NCBI GenBank assembly: GCA_020024985.1
Contig: JAHHSW010000079.1
Coordinates: 1 to 5,105, forward strand
Direction of reading: 5' to 3'
DNA: 5,105 bases
Source: Anaeroplasmataceae bacterium
GTDB lineage: Bacteria > Bacillota_I > Bacilli_A > Acholeplasmatales > Anaeroplasmataceae
Below the pieces are notes generated by a model, which was not told the DNA's origin, did no database searches, and saw only the letters and a list, made by a program, of their open reading frames with translations. Numbering within the stretch: position 1 is the stretch's first letter; the number at the start of each line of letters is the position of its first letter. A program made the translations under genes and the position numbers. Below, piece after piece: positions 1 to 5,105 of this stretch.

Positions 1-1080
1 ATAATAAAGATTATTACAGGAGTTTTATCTAAAAGCATTTCAATAGTTGCTGATAGTATTAATAACTTATCAGATATGGGCTCTAGTGTTGTTACACTAG
101 TTGGCTTTAAATTTGCTAATATGCCAGCTGATGAGCATCATCCATATGGGCATCAAAGAATTGAATATATTGCTGGCCTAATTGTAGCTATAATTATTAT
201 TTTTGTTGGTGGTACTTTATTTATTTCTTCAATTGATAAGCTTGTTGAATATAAGCCAGAGGTATTAGAGTATACAGCTGCCTATATTACTATAGGAATA
301 CTAGTAGTATCTATTTTAATAAAGCTATGGCAAAGTGTATTTAATAAAAAGATTGGTAAAATAATTGATTCAGTAGCTTTAGAGGCGACTGCTCAGGATA
401 GTAGAAATGACTGCATATCTACTGGAGTAATTTTAATAGGTACTATTACTATGGTTATATGCCAAAAATGTGGAGTTACTATTCCATTTTCATTAGATGG
501 AGTATTAGGTATTATTGTTAGCTTATTTATTCTTTATTCAGGCTTTGGCCTAATAAAGGACACAGTTGATCCACTAATTGGTACATCAATAAGTAAGGAA
601 TATGTCGATGATATTGTTAATTTTATTGATGCATACCCTATGGTTTTAGGTCATCATGATATAATGTGCCATATGTATGGACCAACCAAGTGCTTTATGA
701 CTGTACATGTTGAGATTGATAGTAAAACAGATATCTATGAAGCACATGAAATGATGGATACTATAGAGCATGATGTCCATGAAAAATTTGGAGTACTACT
801 TACTATTCATATGGATCCAGTAGAGGTTGGTAATAAGGAGCTTGATTACCTAAATAAGAGAGTAGGTCAAATCCTAAAGGAAATAGATCCAATATTAACC
901 TATCATGACTTTAGATATGTACCATTAGATAATGGAGCTAATTTAATTTTCGATATAGTTGTACCATATAAATTTAGAGTTCCTAATGAGGAAATCATTA
1001 GAATACTAGAGGAAGCTATGAATGTTAATGGTAAGAAATATAACTTCGTAGTACAATTTGATCATAAATTTACTGATTAA
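1..1080 (+). CDS. Cation diffusion facilitator transporter, probable Mn(II) exporter (5' end missing)
   Basis: Inner-membrane metal/proton antiporter of the CDF family. The reading frame is open from base 1, giving 359 visible residues, so the ATG at 76 is internal and perhaps 30 N-terminal residues are missing. Numbering from base 1, TM2 carries ADSINNLSD with N21-xxx-D25, followed by the family signature HPYGHQRIEY (residues 47-56). TM3 and TM4 follow at about 57-77 and 92-109. The start of TM5 holds D133-xxx-D137 (DSRND, bases 397-411), and TM6 is about 165-185. The rest (about 200-359) is the cytoplasmic dimerisation domain, rich in His and Asp. Zinc-type members usually have H or D in TM2 and H-xxx-D in TM5. 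The N-xxx-D plus D-xxx-D pair is typical of the Mn-CDF group (MntE/MneP-like). Family assignment is firm; Mn specificity is inferred from the motifs. It appears to end its own transcription unit, because a terminator follows within 3 bases. Confidence 0.93.
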   Translation: MIKIITGVLSKSISIVADSINNLSDMGSSVVTLVGFKFANMPADEHHPYGHQRIEYIAGLIVAIIIIFVGGTLFISSIDKLVEYKPEVLEYTAAYITIGILVVSILIKLWQSVFNKKIGKIIDSVALEATAQDSRNDCISTGVILIGTITMVICQKCGVTIPFSLDGVLGIIVSLFILYSGFGLIKDTVDPLIGTSISKEYVDDIVNFIDAYPMVLGHHDIMCHMYGPTKCFMTVHVEIDSKTDIYEAHEMMDTIEHDVHEKFGVLLTIHMDPVEVGNKELDYLNKRVGQILKEIDPILTYHDFRYVPLDNGANLIFDIVVPYKFRVPNEEIIRILEEAMNVNGKKYNFVVQFDHKFTD

Positions 1081-1082
1081 TT

Positions 1083-1112
1083 AAGGCTTGCCTATTTTGG
1101 TAGGCCTTTTAT
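1083..1112 (+). terminator. Intrinsic terminator of the CDF gene
   Basis: A 10-bp stem (1083-1092 with 1099-1108, two G-T wobbles) closes a 6-nt loop TATTTT. A short T run (1107-1110) and ATTAT follow. It begins 3 bases after the CDF stop codon, as expected for a Rho-independent terminator. The T tract is short, so termination may be incomplete. Confidence 0.8.
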
Positions 1113-1152
1113 TATGGCTAAAAATAAATAAAATGTTTAAAAAGCTTAAAAA

Positions 1153-1181
1153 TTTTCATAAAAATCTTCTATATATATAAA
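1153..1181 (+). promoter_or_regulatory. Candidate promoter of the tnpB-like gene
   Basis: TTTTCA (1153-1158) and TATAAA (1176-1181) are separated by 17 bases, a sigma-70/sigma-A arrangement with 4/6 and 5/6 matches. It lies 33 bases before the tnpB start. The surroundings are extremely A/T-rich, so such matches arise easily and the call is tentative. Confidence 0.4.
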
Positions 1182-1213
1182 CGAATGAATGATTAAATTC
1201 TTAAGGAGACCAT

Positions 1214-2617
1214 ATGGAAAGCTTTGTTACTACTAGAATACACTATAAAGGAGACAAAAAGGAGAAGCTAATGCTTTCACTTTTAGCCCATATTTCTAAA
1301 AATGTTTATAATTCCTGTCTATATATTATAAGACAATTCTATTTCCAAAATGGAAAAAGCCCAAGCTTAGATTATATAAGGGCCAAGCTTTATACTAATG
1401 AAAGCTATATGGCTTTAGGTGAAATAAGCAGTGAATACATAATTAAAGCAGTAAGCTCTATGATGCTAAAGTATATAAAGTACCATAATAATGATGGAAG
1501 TATAAAGTCTTATTATAGAAATATAATTAGTAAGAATAAGGATTTTGCTAGCTTCCCTAGGTATTTAGCTAAGACATCAACGTATCAGCTTACCTTTAAA
1601 AAGCTAATAAAAAGCCAGGATGGTACCCATATAGAATTACCATTATCCAGTGCTATTACAAATAATAGTCTCTTTACTACTGGTCATAATGATGAGCTAT
1701 TGACTAAATTTATTAGTGAATCAGGCCTTAAGGAACAAGTTAAGGTTCGAATCAAAATTCCGACTAATTTACTTAATGAAAGAATTTTATTAGTGCGAAT
1801 AAGTACAAATTCATATGCTGATGACTTTATGGTAGACCTGGTTTATGTGAAGGAGGAAACAGCTATAAAGCCCGAAATAGATGCTAAAATAATGGGAATT
1901 GACCTTGGCGTTAATAATCTTGCTACCTGTGCTACAACCTATGGAGATAGCTTTATTATTAGAGGAAGAGAGCTTAAGCAGCTTATTAGGCTATATAATA
2001 AAAAAATAGCTGAAAAGAAAAAAGTACTCCCCTACCGTTATAAAAAAGATGGTGAAAAATTCCAGATATCTAGCTCTAGAGCAATTAATCACCTATATAC
2101 AAGATTTTATAATCGTTCGACTGATTACATAAATAAGGGCGTAGCCAAGGTAATTAATTATTCAATTGAAAATGATATTCGTACCATCGTTATTGGCTGG
2201 AATGATGGCCTTAAGACTGGAGGTGTAAAGCTAAAGGAAGGTCAAAGCTTAGGCAAAAATGGGGAAAAAAGAATAAACCAAATGTTTGTCCAAATGCCAA
2301 TAAGCAGATTTAAGGATAAGCTAGCTAATAAGTGTAAAATGAATGGAATTAGGTGTGTAGTTGTAAACGAAGCTTATACATCCCAAACTAGCTTTTATGA
2401 TAATGAGCTTTTATCTAGTACGTCATTAAAAACGGGTTTTAGAATGGGGAGAAATTTCACCAGGGCAAATGGTGAAAAAGTTAATGCTGATCTAAATGCA
2501 GCATTAAACATAATAAGAGTATACGAAAGACAAAGACGTAGCCCTATAGAGGAATTGAAGACTCTAAGAGGTATCGGACCGGCCCATCCACCACGTGGTG
2601 TCTGGGTTGATGAATAA
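1214..2617 (+). CDS. tnpB: TnpB-like RNA-guided nuclease, IS200/IS605 OrfB family, without zinc ribbon
   Basis: A 467-aa protein with the TnpB layout. The N-terminal half (about 1-220) is a basic, Lys- and Tyr-rich region where the wedge/REC part is expected. The C-terminal half is a RuvC-like nuclease fold. RuvC-I is IMGIDLGVNNLAT with D230, RuvC-II is VVVNEAYTSQTS with E386, and RuvC-III is NADLNAALNI with D426, so the catalytic acidic triad is intact. The CxxC...CxxC zinc ribbon normally lying between E386 and D426 is absent. That stretch reads SFYDNELL and later TGFRMGRNF, and contains no cysteine. The start is supported by AAGGAG (1203-1208) five bases before the ATG. Family knowledge says TnpB cuts DNA using a guide RNA made from the element's right end, favouring retention of the element. 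Activity here is inferred. The last residues (about 455-467) are encoded by the GC-richer structured segment described separately. No tnpA partner is nearby. Confidence 0.9.
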   Translation: MESFVTTRIHYKGDKKEKLMLSLLAHISKNVYNSCLYIIRQFYFQNGKSPSLDYIRAKLYTNESYMALGEISSEYIIKAVSSMMLKYIKYHNNDGSIKSYYRNIISKNKDFASFPRYLAKTSTYQLTFKKLIKSQDGTHIELPLSSAITNNSLFTTGHNDELLTKFISESGLKEQVKVRIKIPTNLLNERILLVRISTNSYADDFMVDLVYVKEETAIKPEIDAKIMGIDLGVNNLATCATTYGDSFIIRGRELKQLIRLYNKKIAEKKKVLPYRYKKDGEKFQISSSRAINHLYTRFYNRSTDYINKGVAKVINYSIENDIRTIVIGWNDGLKTGGVKLKEGQSLGKNGEKRINQMFVQMPISRFKDKLANKCKMNGIRCVVVNEAYTSQTSFYDNELLSSTSLKTGFRMGRNFTRANGEKVNADLNAALNIIRVYERQRRSPIEELKTLRGIGPAHPPRGVWVDE

Positions 2618-2670
2618 CCGCGGTATTCATTAACCTAGATAACGCAAAATTCGAAGAAAACGAGAATTTC
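2571..2670 (+). ncRNA. Candidate omega-RNA/reRNA scaffold overlapping the tnpB 3' end
   Basis: This segment is visibly GC-richer than the surrounding DNA and highly self-complementary. Hairpin A is CACC-ACGT-GGTG (2589-2600). Hairpin B directly abuts it: 2601-2616 pairs with 2624-2639 over 16 bp (two G-T wobbles) around the loop ACCGCGG, and the tnpB stop codon lies in it at 2615-2617. A third, weaker hairpin is at 2647-2669. No T run follows hairpin B, so it is not an ordinary terminator. In characterised TnpB systems the guide RNA overlaps the end of tnpB, with the guide taken from the flanking DNA; position and structure fit this. The RNA's real ends, and its existence, are inference. Confidence 0.5.
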
Positions 2671-2709
2671 CTAAAGCTTAGATTGTCTTACTTCATAAAA
2701 TTTTTAAAA

Positions 2710-2751
2710 AAATATATTTTTCTTGAAACCTATTTGTCTTTATGATATAAT
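2710..2751 (+). promoter_or_regulatory. Strong promoter of the rpsF-ssb-rpsR operon
   Basis: TTGAAA (2723-2728) and a perfect TATAAT (2746-2751) are exactly 17 bases apart. TG at 2743-2744 gives an extended -10. Just upstream, 2710-2720 fits the UP-element pattern AAAWWTWTTTT, within a longer A/T tract (2697-2722). This is consistent with the high, growth-linked expression expected of ribosomal-protein genes. Transcription should start near 2757-2759. Confidence 0.88.
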
Positions 2752-2757
2752 TGTGTA

Positions 2758-2831
2758 GCATTCGGAAGAATGCCCTTGCCCAGATTGACTATGCTGGGCC
2801 AAATATTAAAAGTCCACAAGGAGGTTACACA
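2758..2831 (+). promoter_or_regulatory. Structured 5' leader of rpsF, possible autoregulatory site
   Basis: The 74-nt leader has two compact hairpins. The first is GCATTC-GGAA-GAATGC (2758-2773), a 6-bp stem with a GNRA tetraloop at the very 5' end of the predicted transcript. The second is GCCCAG (2778-2783) with CTGGGC (2794-2799) around a 10-nt loop. The rpsF ribosome binding site AAGGAGG (2818-2824) lies unpaired downstream. In many bacteria an S6:S18 complex binds the rpsF leader and represses the operon, so this is the obvious role to suspect. I could not identify the conserved CCG feature of that motif, so the hairpins might instead stabilise the mRNA. Confidence 0.5.
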
Positions 2832-3119
2832 ATGAAGAAGTATGAAGTAGGATATATCTTACGTTCTAATCTAGACGCAGACGTTATTAAGGCTACAATC
2901 GAGGCTGCTGCTGCAGTTTTCACTAATAACGGTTCTAAGGTTCTAGAAACTAAGGAATGGGGCCTAAGAGATCTAGCATATGAGATTGACCACAACAAGA
3001 AGGGTTACTATGTATGGCTAACTGTAGAAGCTACAGTTGAGGCTATTAACGAGTTCAACCGTCTAGCTGGTTACTCAGAGAAGATCATTCGTCACATCGT
3101 AGTTGCTGAAAACGAGTAA
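2832..3119 (+). CDS. rpsF: 30S ribosomal protein S6
   Basis: A 95-aa protein of normal S6 length. It starts MKKYEVGYILRS and contains WGLRDLAYEI and KKGYYVWLTVEA, the usual strand and loop signatures of the S6 ferredoxin-like fold. The acidic end AENE also fits. S6 binds the central domain of 16S rRNA as a heterodimer with S18, which is encoded two genes downstream. The ATG at 2832 is chosen because AAGGAGG (2818-2824) precedes it by 7 bases and family alignments begin at MKKYE. An upstream in-frame TTG (2751) overlaps the -10 box and cannot be the start. It is the first gene of the operon and uses more C-ending codons (AAC, ATC, GAC) than the flanking non-ribosomal genes, as expected for high expression. 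Confidence 0.98.
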   Translation: MKKYEVGYILRSNLDADVIKATIEAAAAVFTNNGSKVLETKEWGLRDLAYEIDHNKKGYYVWLTVEATVEAINEFNRLAGYSEKIIRHIVVAENE

Positions 3120-3135
3120 TTACAGGGGTGCCGAG

Positions 3136-3633
3136 ATGAACAAGGTAACTTTAACAGGTAGAATTACAAAGGATCCAGAGATTCGCTACAGCTCAACTGG
3201 ATCTGCTTATCTATTCTTTACAATCGCAGTAGATAGAATGATGAAGGACGCTAACGGACAACGCCAGGCAGACTTCATAAGCTGTACAGCATTTTCTCAA
3301 ACAGCAGAGTTTATGTCTCGTTATGTTAGAAAGGGAAACATGCTAGCCGTAACTGGTAGATTACAAACTCGCCAGTATCAAGGACAAGATAATCAAATGC
3401 ACTATGTAACTGAGGTTGCATGTGAGCAGGTTGAAAATTTATCTCCTAGAGATCCAAATGCTCAACCAAATAATGGTTATCAACAGCAGGTAAATAATTC
3501 TAGATCTAATCCATATCAAGGATATCAAAATCCATCATATGGACAACAGCCACAATCATATAACAGCAATAACACAAATACTGCTCCAAGCAGCTTTGAT
3601 GTAAACGTTGATGATGGTGACTTACCATTCTAA
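3136..3633 (+). CDS. ssb: Single-stranded DNA-binding protein
   Basis: A 165-aa SSB, acting as a homotetramer that coats ssDNA during replication, repair and recombination. The OB fold spans about residues 1-105, with MNKVTLTGRITKDPEIRYS at the start, DFISCTAF (47-53), GRLQTRQY and YVTEVACEQVENL. A flexible linker rich in Asn, Gln, Tyr and Pro covers about 106-153. The acidic partner-binding tip ends DDGDLPF. The protein has no tryptophan: the position usually holding the conserved Trp of the CxAW motif is Phe53. The start at 3136 follows AGGGGTG (3124-3130) by 5 bases and lies 16 bases after the rpsF stop. It is the middle gene of the operon. The length and DLPF tip argue for the main chromosomal SSB rather than a competence or phage paralogue. 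Confidence 0.98.
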   Translation: MNKVTLTGRITKDPEIRYSSTGSAYLFFTIAVDRMMKDANGQRQADFISCTAFSQTAEFMSRYVRKGNMLAVTGRLQTRQYQGQDNQMHYVTEVACEQVENLSPRDPNAQPNNGYQQQVNNSRSNPYQGYQNPSYGQQPQSYNSNNTNTAPSSFDVNVDDGDLPF

Positions 3634-3657
3634 AAACTATAAAGGAGGAACGTATTG

Positions 3658-3903
3658 ATGCAACAAAATAGAAGAAACGACCGTGATCAAAGAAGAGGCC
3701 GTAAGAAAGTTTGCTATTTCACAGCAAACAAGATCGAGAATATCGATTTCAAGGACGCTGATTTATTAAGAAAGTTTGTAACTGATAGAGGTAAAATTCT
3801 TCCTCGTCGTGCAACTGGTACTTCAGCTAAGTATCAAAGAAAGCTTGCTATCGCTATTAAGAGAGCAAGACATATGGCATTATTACCTTTCGTTAAGGAG
3901 TAA
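3658..3903 (+). CDS. rpsR: 30S ribosomal protein S18
   Basis: An 81-aa S18 of standard length. The basic N-terminus ([13 protein letters not shown]) leads into [16 protein letters not shown]. The family core [19 protein letters not shown] then continues through [16 protein letters not shown]. It carries a single cysteine (C19) and no zinc-binding cysteine cluster. S18 pairs with S6 on 16S rRNA. AAAGGAGG (3641-3648) lies 9 bases before the ATG at 3658. An in-frame TTG at 3655 would add one residue and is less likely. It is the last gene of the operon, 24 bases after the ssb stop, and is followed by a strong terminator. Confidence 0.98.
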   Translation: MQQNRRNDRDQRRGRKKVCYFTANKIENIDFKDADLLRKFVTDRGKILPRRATGTSAKYQRKLAIAIKRARHMALLPFVKE

Positions 3904-3923
3904 TAATTCATAAATTAGTTATT

Positions 3924-3954
3924 AAGGATTATGCTAAGGCATAGTCCTTTTTTT
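3924..3954 (+). terminator. Intrinsic terminator of the rpsF-ssb-rpsR operon
   Basis: An 11-bp stem (3924-3934 with 3939-3949, one T-G wobble) with a TAAG loop runs directly into seven T residues (3948-3954). It lies 20 bases after the rpsR stop codon and is a textbook Rho-independent terminator. Confidence 0.95.
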
Positions 3955-4036
3955 CTGGCATATATTTATATGATATCCAATTATAAATAAGTATTAAAGC
4001 TAAATAATCTCAGTTGTATTAGCTATTATAAGCCTT

Positions 4037-4060
4037 CTTTCTTATAAGAAAAGTTTCTTT
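4037..4060. promoter_or_regulatory. Palindromic element upstream of the PLC-like gene, possible operator
   Basis: TTTCTTATAAGAAA (4038-4051) is a perfect 14-bp palindrome. It extends to CTTT/AAAG (4037-4053) if one A is bulged. A further TTTCTT (4054-4059) makes alternating TTTCTT, AAGAAA, TTTCTT blocks. It ends a few bases before the candidate -35 of the downstream gene, where a regulator could bind. The rest of 3955-4125 holds no gene, only A/T-rich DNA and a weak inverted repeat (AGCTAA 3998-4003, TTAGCT 4019-4024). Confidence 0.3.
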
Positions 4061-4067
4061 TACTCTA

Positions 4068-4096
4068 TAGCCTAATTTCTTAAATTGTGCTATACT
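4068..4096 (+). promoter_or_regulatory. Candidate promoter of the PLC-like gene
   Basis: TATACT (4091-4096) is preceded by TGC (4088-4090), giving an extended -10. A weak -35 (TAGCCT, 4068-4073) lies 17 bases upstream. It is 29 bases before the start codon. Because a strong terminator separates this gene from rpsR, a promoter is needed here. Confidence 0.6.
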
Positions 4097-4125
4097 ATTC
4101 TAAATAAAACGATTGGAGAACGCTT

Positions 4126-5105
4126 ATGAAAAAGAAAATATTATTTACGCTTTTATCTATAATTTCTGTAGTATTGATATTTATGATATTGTGGGTAACT
4201 ATCCCCTCATTTACACTTGCTAAAAAAATTAATGTGGATAGCTTTTATTCAAATTGGATGTCTTATATAAAGGATGATACTAAAATAACAGAAATAGTTA
4301 TGCCAGGAAGTCATGACGCTGGTACTAATTCTATGATGCCTCAGGCTAGAACCCAAGGGCATGATATAGATGATCAGCTAAAAAGTGGTGTAAGATATTT
4401 TGACCTAAGGGTTACCGATAATGGTGATAATTTAGTAATCTTTCATGGCCCAATAAAGGGACAAAAATTCAGTAGAGTACTTAGTGATATAAATGATTTT
4501 ATTAAAAATAGCCCTAATGAATTTATGATATTAGATTTTCAGCACTTAGGTAATAAGCATAAGTCTATTATTAAAATGATACATGAAATGCTTCCAATGG
4601 AAAGATGCTTAAGCTCTAGTAAATTTCCTAATGTATCTGAGGTAAGCTTATCTACACTAAGGGAAAACAATAAAAGTTTTATGATAGTATGGTCTAGTAA
4701 AAATGATAATGAAATAAAGGAAGCAGAAGAAAATGGCTTCTACACTAGAGATGCTTCTTTAATATCACAATATAATGGTGATAAGCACAAGGAATCTAAC
4801 GAAGCCTTAATTAATGAATTTACTAACTACTACACCAATTATGATAGTACTAAGCTATTTATTTTGCAGGCTCAAAGAACCGCTAAAACATTATTAGGAA
4901 GGCCTTCAATGTATGAGCTAAGCTTCAATAAGCATGTCAATAAATATATTAAGAGCCTAGCTACTAATAAAGAGCTTTTAGCTAAGACAAATATCATAAT
5001 GCGTGACTTCATAGCATCAGATATAGAAAAGGTTAATTTAATTATAAGCCTTAACCTTTCTAAAGAAATTGTAAATGAAGAAGAGCTAGAACAGTTTAAA
5101 GAATT
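4126..5105 (+). CDS. PI-PLC X-domain protein, secreted or membrane-anchored (3' end missing)
   Basis: The frame is open from ATG 4126 to the window edge, giving 326 residues and no stop. GGAG (4115-4118) precedes the start by 7 bases. Three lysines (2-4) and a hydrophobic stretch (about 5-28) form a signal peptide or N-terminal anchor; there is no lipobox cysteine, and TLAKK near 30-34 is a possible cleavage region. The phosphatidylinositol-specific phospholipase C X domain follows. MPGSHDAGTNS carries catalytic H63 and D64, GVRYFDLRV has D93 and R95, IFHGPI has the second catalytic H107, and FMILDFQH and IIMRDF match later strands. Spacing resembles the single-domain bacterial enzymes (B. 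cereus type), which cleave phosphatidylinositol or GPI anchors without calcium. The X-domain call is firm. The true substrate is unknown, since many X-domain proteins in anaerobes are uncharacterised. It appears to be a separate transcription unit. Confidence 0.88.
   Translation, partial: MKKKILFTLLSIISVVLIFMILWVTIPSFTLAKKINVDSFYSNWMSYIKDDTKITEIVMPGSHDAGTNSMMPQARTQGHDIDDQLKSGVRYFDLRVTDNGDNLVIFHGPIKGQKFSRVLSDINDFIKNSPNEFMILDFQHLGNKHKSIIKMIHEMLPMERCLSSSKFPNVSEVSLSTLRENNKSFMIVWSSKNDNEIKEAEENGFYTRDASLISQYNGDKHKESNEALINEFTNYYTNYDSTKLFILQAQRTAKTLLGRPSMYELSFNKHVNKYIKSLATNKELLAKTNIIMRDFIASDIEKVNLIISLNLSKEIVNEEELEQFKE

Larger units (their letters stand above)
1155..2700 (+). mobile_element. Probable tnpB-only IS200/IS605-type element (ends uncertain)
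   Basis: A lone tnpB-like gene with a structured 3' end sits between the CDF terminator and the rpsF promoter, with no tnpA (Y1 transposase) in the window. Such elements are known and depend on a TnpA supplied elsewhere. The limits given rest only on a 9-base direct repeat, TTCATAAAA, at 1155-1163 and 2692-2700. This could reflect the target motif and the flank, or chance in A/T-rich DNA. A small hairpin near the right side (AAATTC 2647-2652 with GAATTT 2664-2669) could be a subterminal end structure. The gene is secure; the element boundaries are inference. Confidence 0.4.

Noticed and set aside
76..78. ATG at 76 as the start of the CDF gene
   Set aside because: The frame is open to base 1 and the upstream codons encode conserved TM2 residues (GVLSKSISIVADSINNLSD), so the gene begins before the window.
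2333..2356. Cysteines C374 and C381 as part of a zinc ribbon
   Set aside because: They lie before RuvC-II, are spaced C-x6-C, and have no second pair; the usual ribbon position has no cysteine.
1214..2617. TnpB-like nuclease-dead repressor (TldR)
   Set aside because: All three RuvC acidic residues (D230, E386, D426) are present in good motif context.
2601..2639. The 16-bp hairpin as an intrinsic terminator of tnpB
   Set aside because: The sequence after it (TAACGCAAAATTCG) has no T run, so it lacks the second half of a Rho-independent terminator.
1141..2680. Shared AAAGCTTA (1141-1148 and 2673-2680) as element ends
   Set aside because: AAGCTT recurs within tnpB and elsewhere in this window, so the match is not distinctive.
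2751..2831. TTG at 2751 as the rpsF start, adding 27 residues
   Set aside because: It overlaps the last base of the -10 box and lies before the expected transcription start. The ATG at 2832 has an ideal ribosome binding site and matches S6 length.
3103..3135. Upstream start at 3103 for ssb, overlapping rpsF
   Set aside because: The added residues are not SSB-like, and the ATG at 3136 has a ribosome binding site and the canonical MNKVTLTGR start.
1..5105. CRISPR arrays, tRNA or rRNA genes
   Set aside because: No regularly spaced repeats and no recognisable tRNA or rRNA sequence were seen on either strand.

Overview
The window looks like chromosomal DNA from a low-GC Bacillota, most likely a Clostridia-type anaerobe. 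The evidence is strong A+T bias, frequent AGA, CTA and ATA codons, AAGGAGG-type ribosome binding sites, and the conserved gene order rpsF-ssb-rpsR. All recognised genes are on the + strand. Genus cannot be told from this sequence.

Layout. (1) 1-1080 is the 3' part of a cation diffusion facilitator gene. Its N-xxx-D and D-xxx-D metal-site motifs point to the Mn(II)-exporting branch. It ends in an intrinsic terminator at 1083-1110. (2) About 1117-2700 holds a lone tnpB-like gene (1214-2617) of the IS200/IS605 OrfB type. It keeps the three RuvC acidic residues but has no zinc ribbon, and no tnpA is present. A GC-richer, strongly self-complementary segment lies across its stop codon, where a guide-RNA scaffold (omega-RNA/reRNA) or right-end structure is expected. 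(3) 2710-3954 is the housekeeping operon rpsF-ssb-rpsR. It has a near-consensus extended -10 promoter with an A/T-rich upstream tract, a 74-nt leader with two hairpins, and a strong intrinsic terminator. (4) 3955-4125 is an intergenic region with a perfect 14-bp palindrome and a candidate promoter. It precedes a gene running off the right edge (4126-5105) that encodes an exported or membrane-anchored PI-PLC X-domain protein with both catalytic histidines.

How the parts relate. The ribosomal/SSB operon is a normal core unit: S6 and S18 bind 16S rRNA together, and SSB is co-produced. The CDF transporter and the PLC-like protein are separate transcription units. The tnpB unit sits as an insertion-like cassette between the CDF terminator and the rpsF promoter. 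No clear terminator separates tnpB from rpsF, so its transcript could run into the rpsF promoter and leader region.

The most interesting part is the 3' end of tnpB. A 16-bp stem (2601-2616 with 2624-2639) contains the stop codon. It adjoins a small tetraloop hairpin and competes with an alternative fold (2581-2608). Together with a zinc-ribbon-less but catalytically intact RuvC protein, this suggests a compact RNA-guided nuclease locus. I see no wholly new multi-gene system here.
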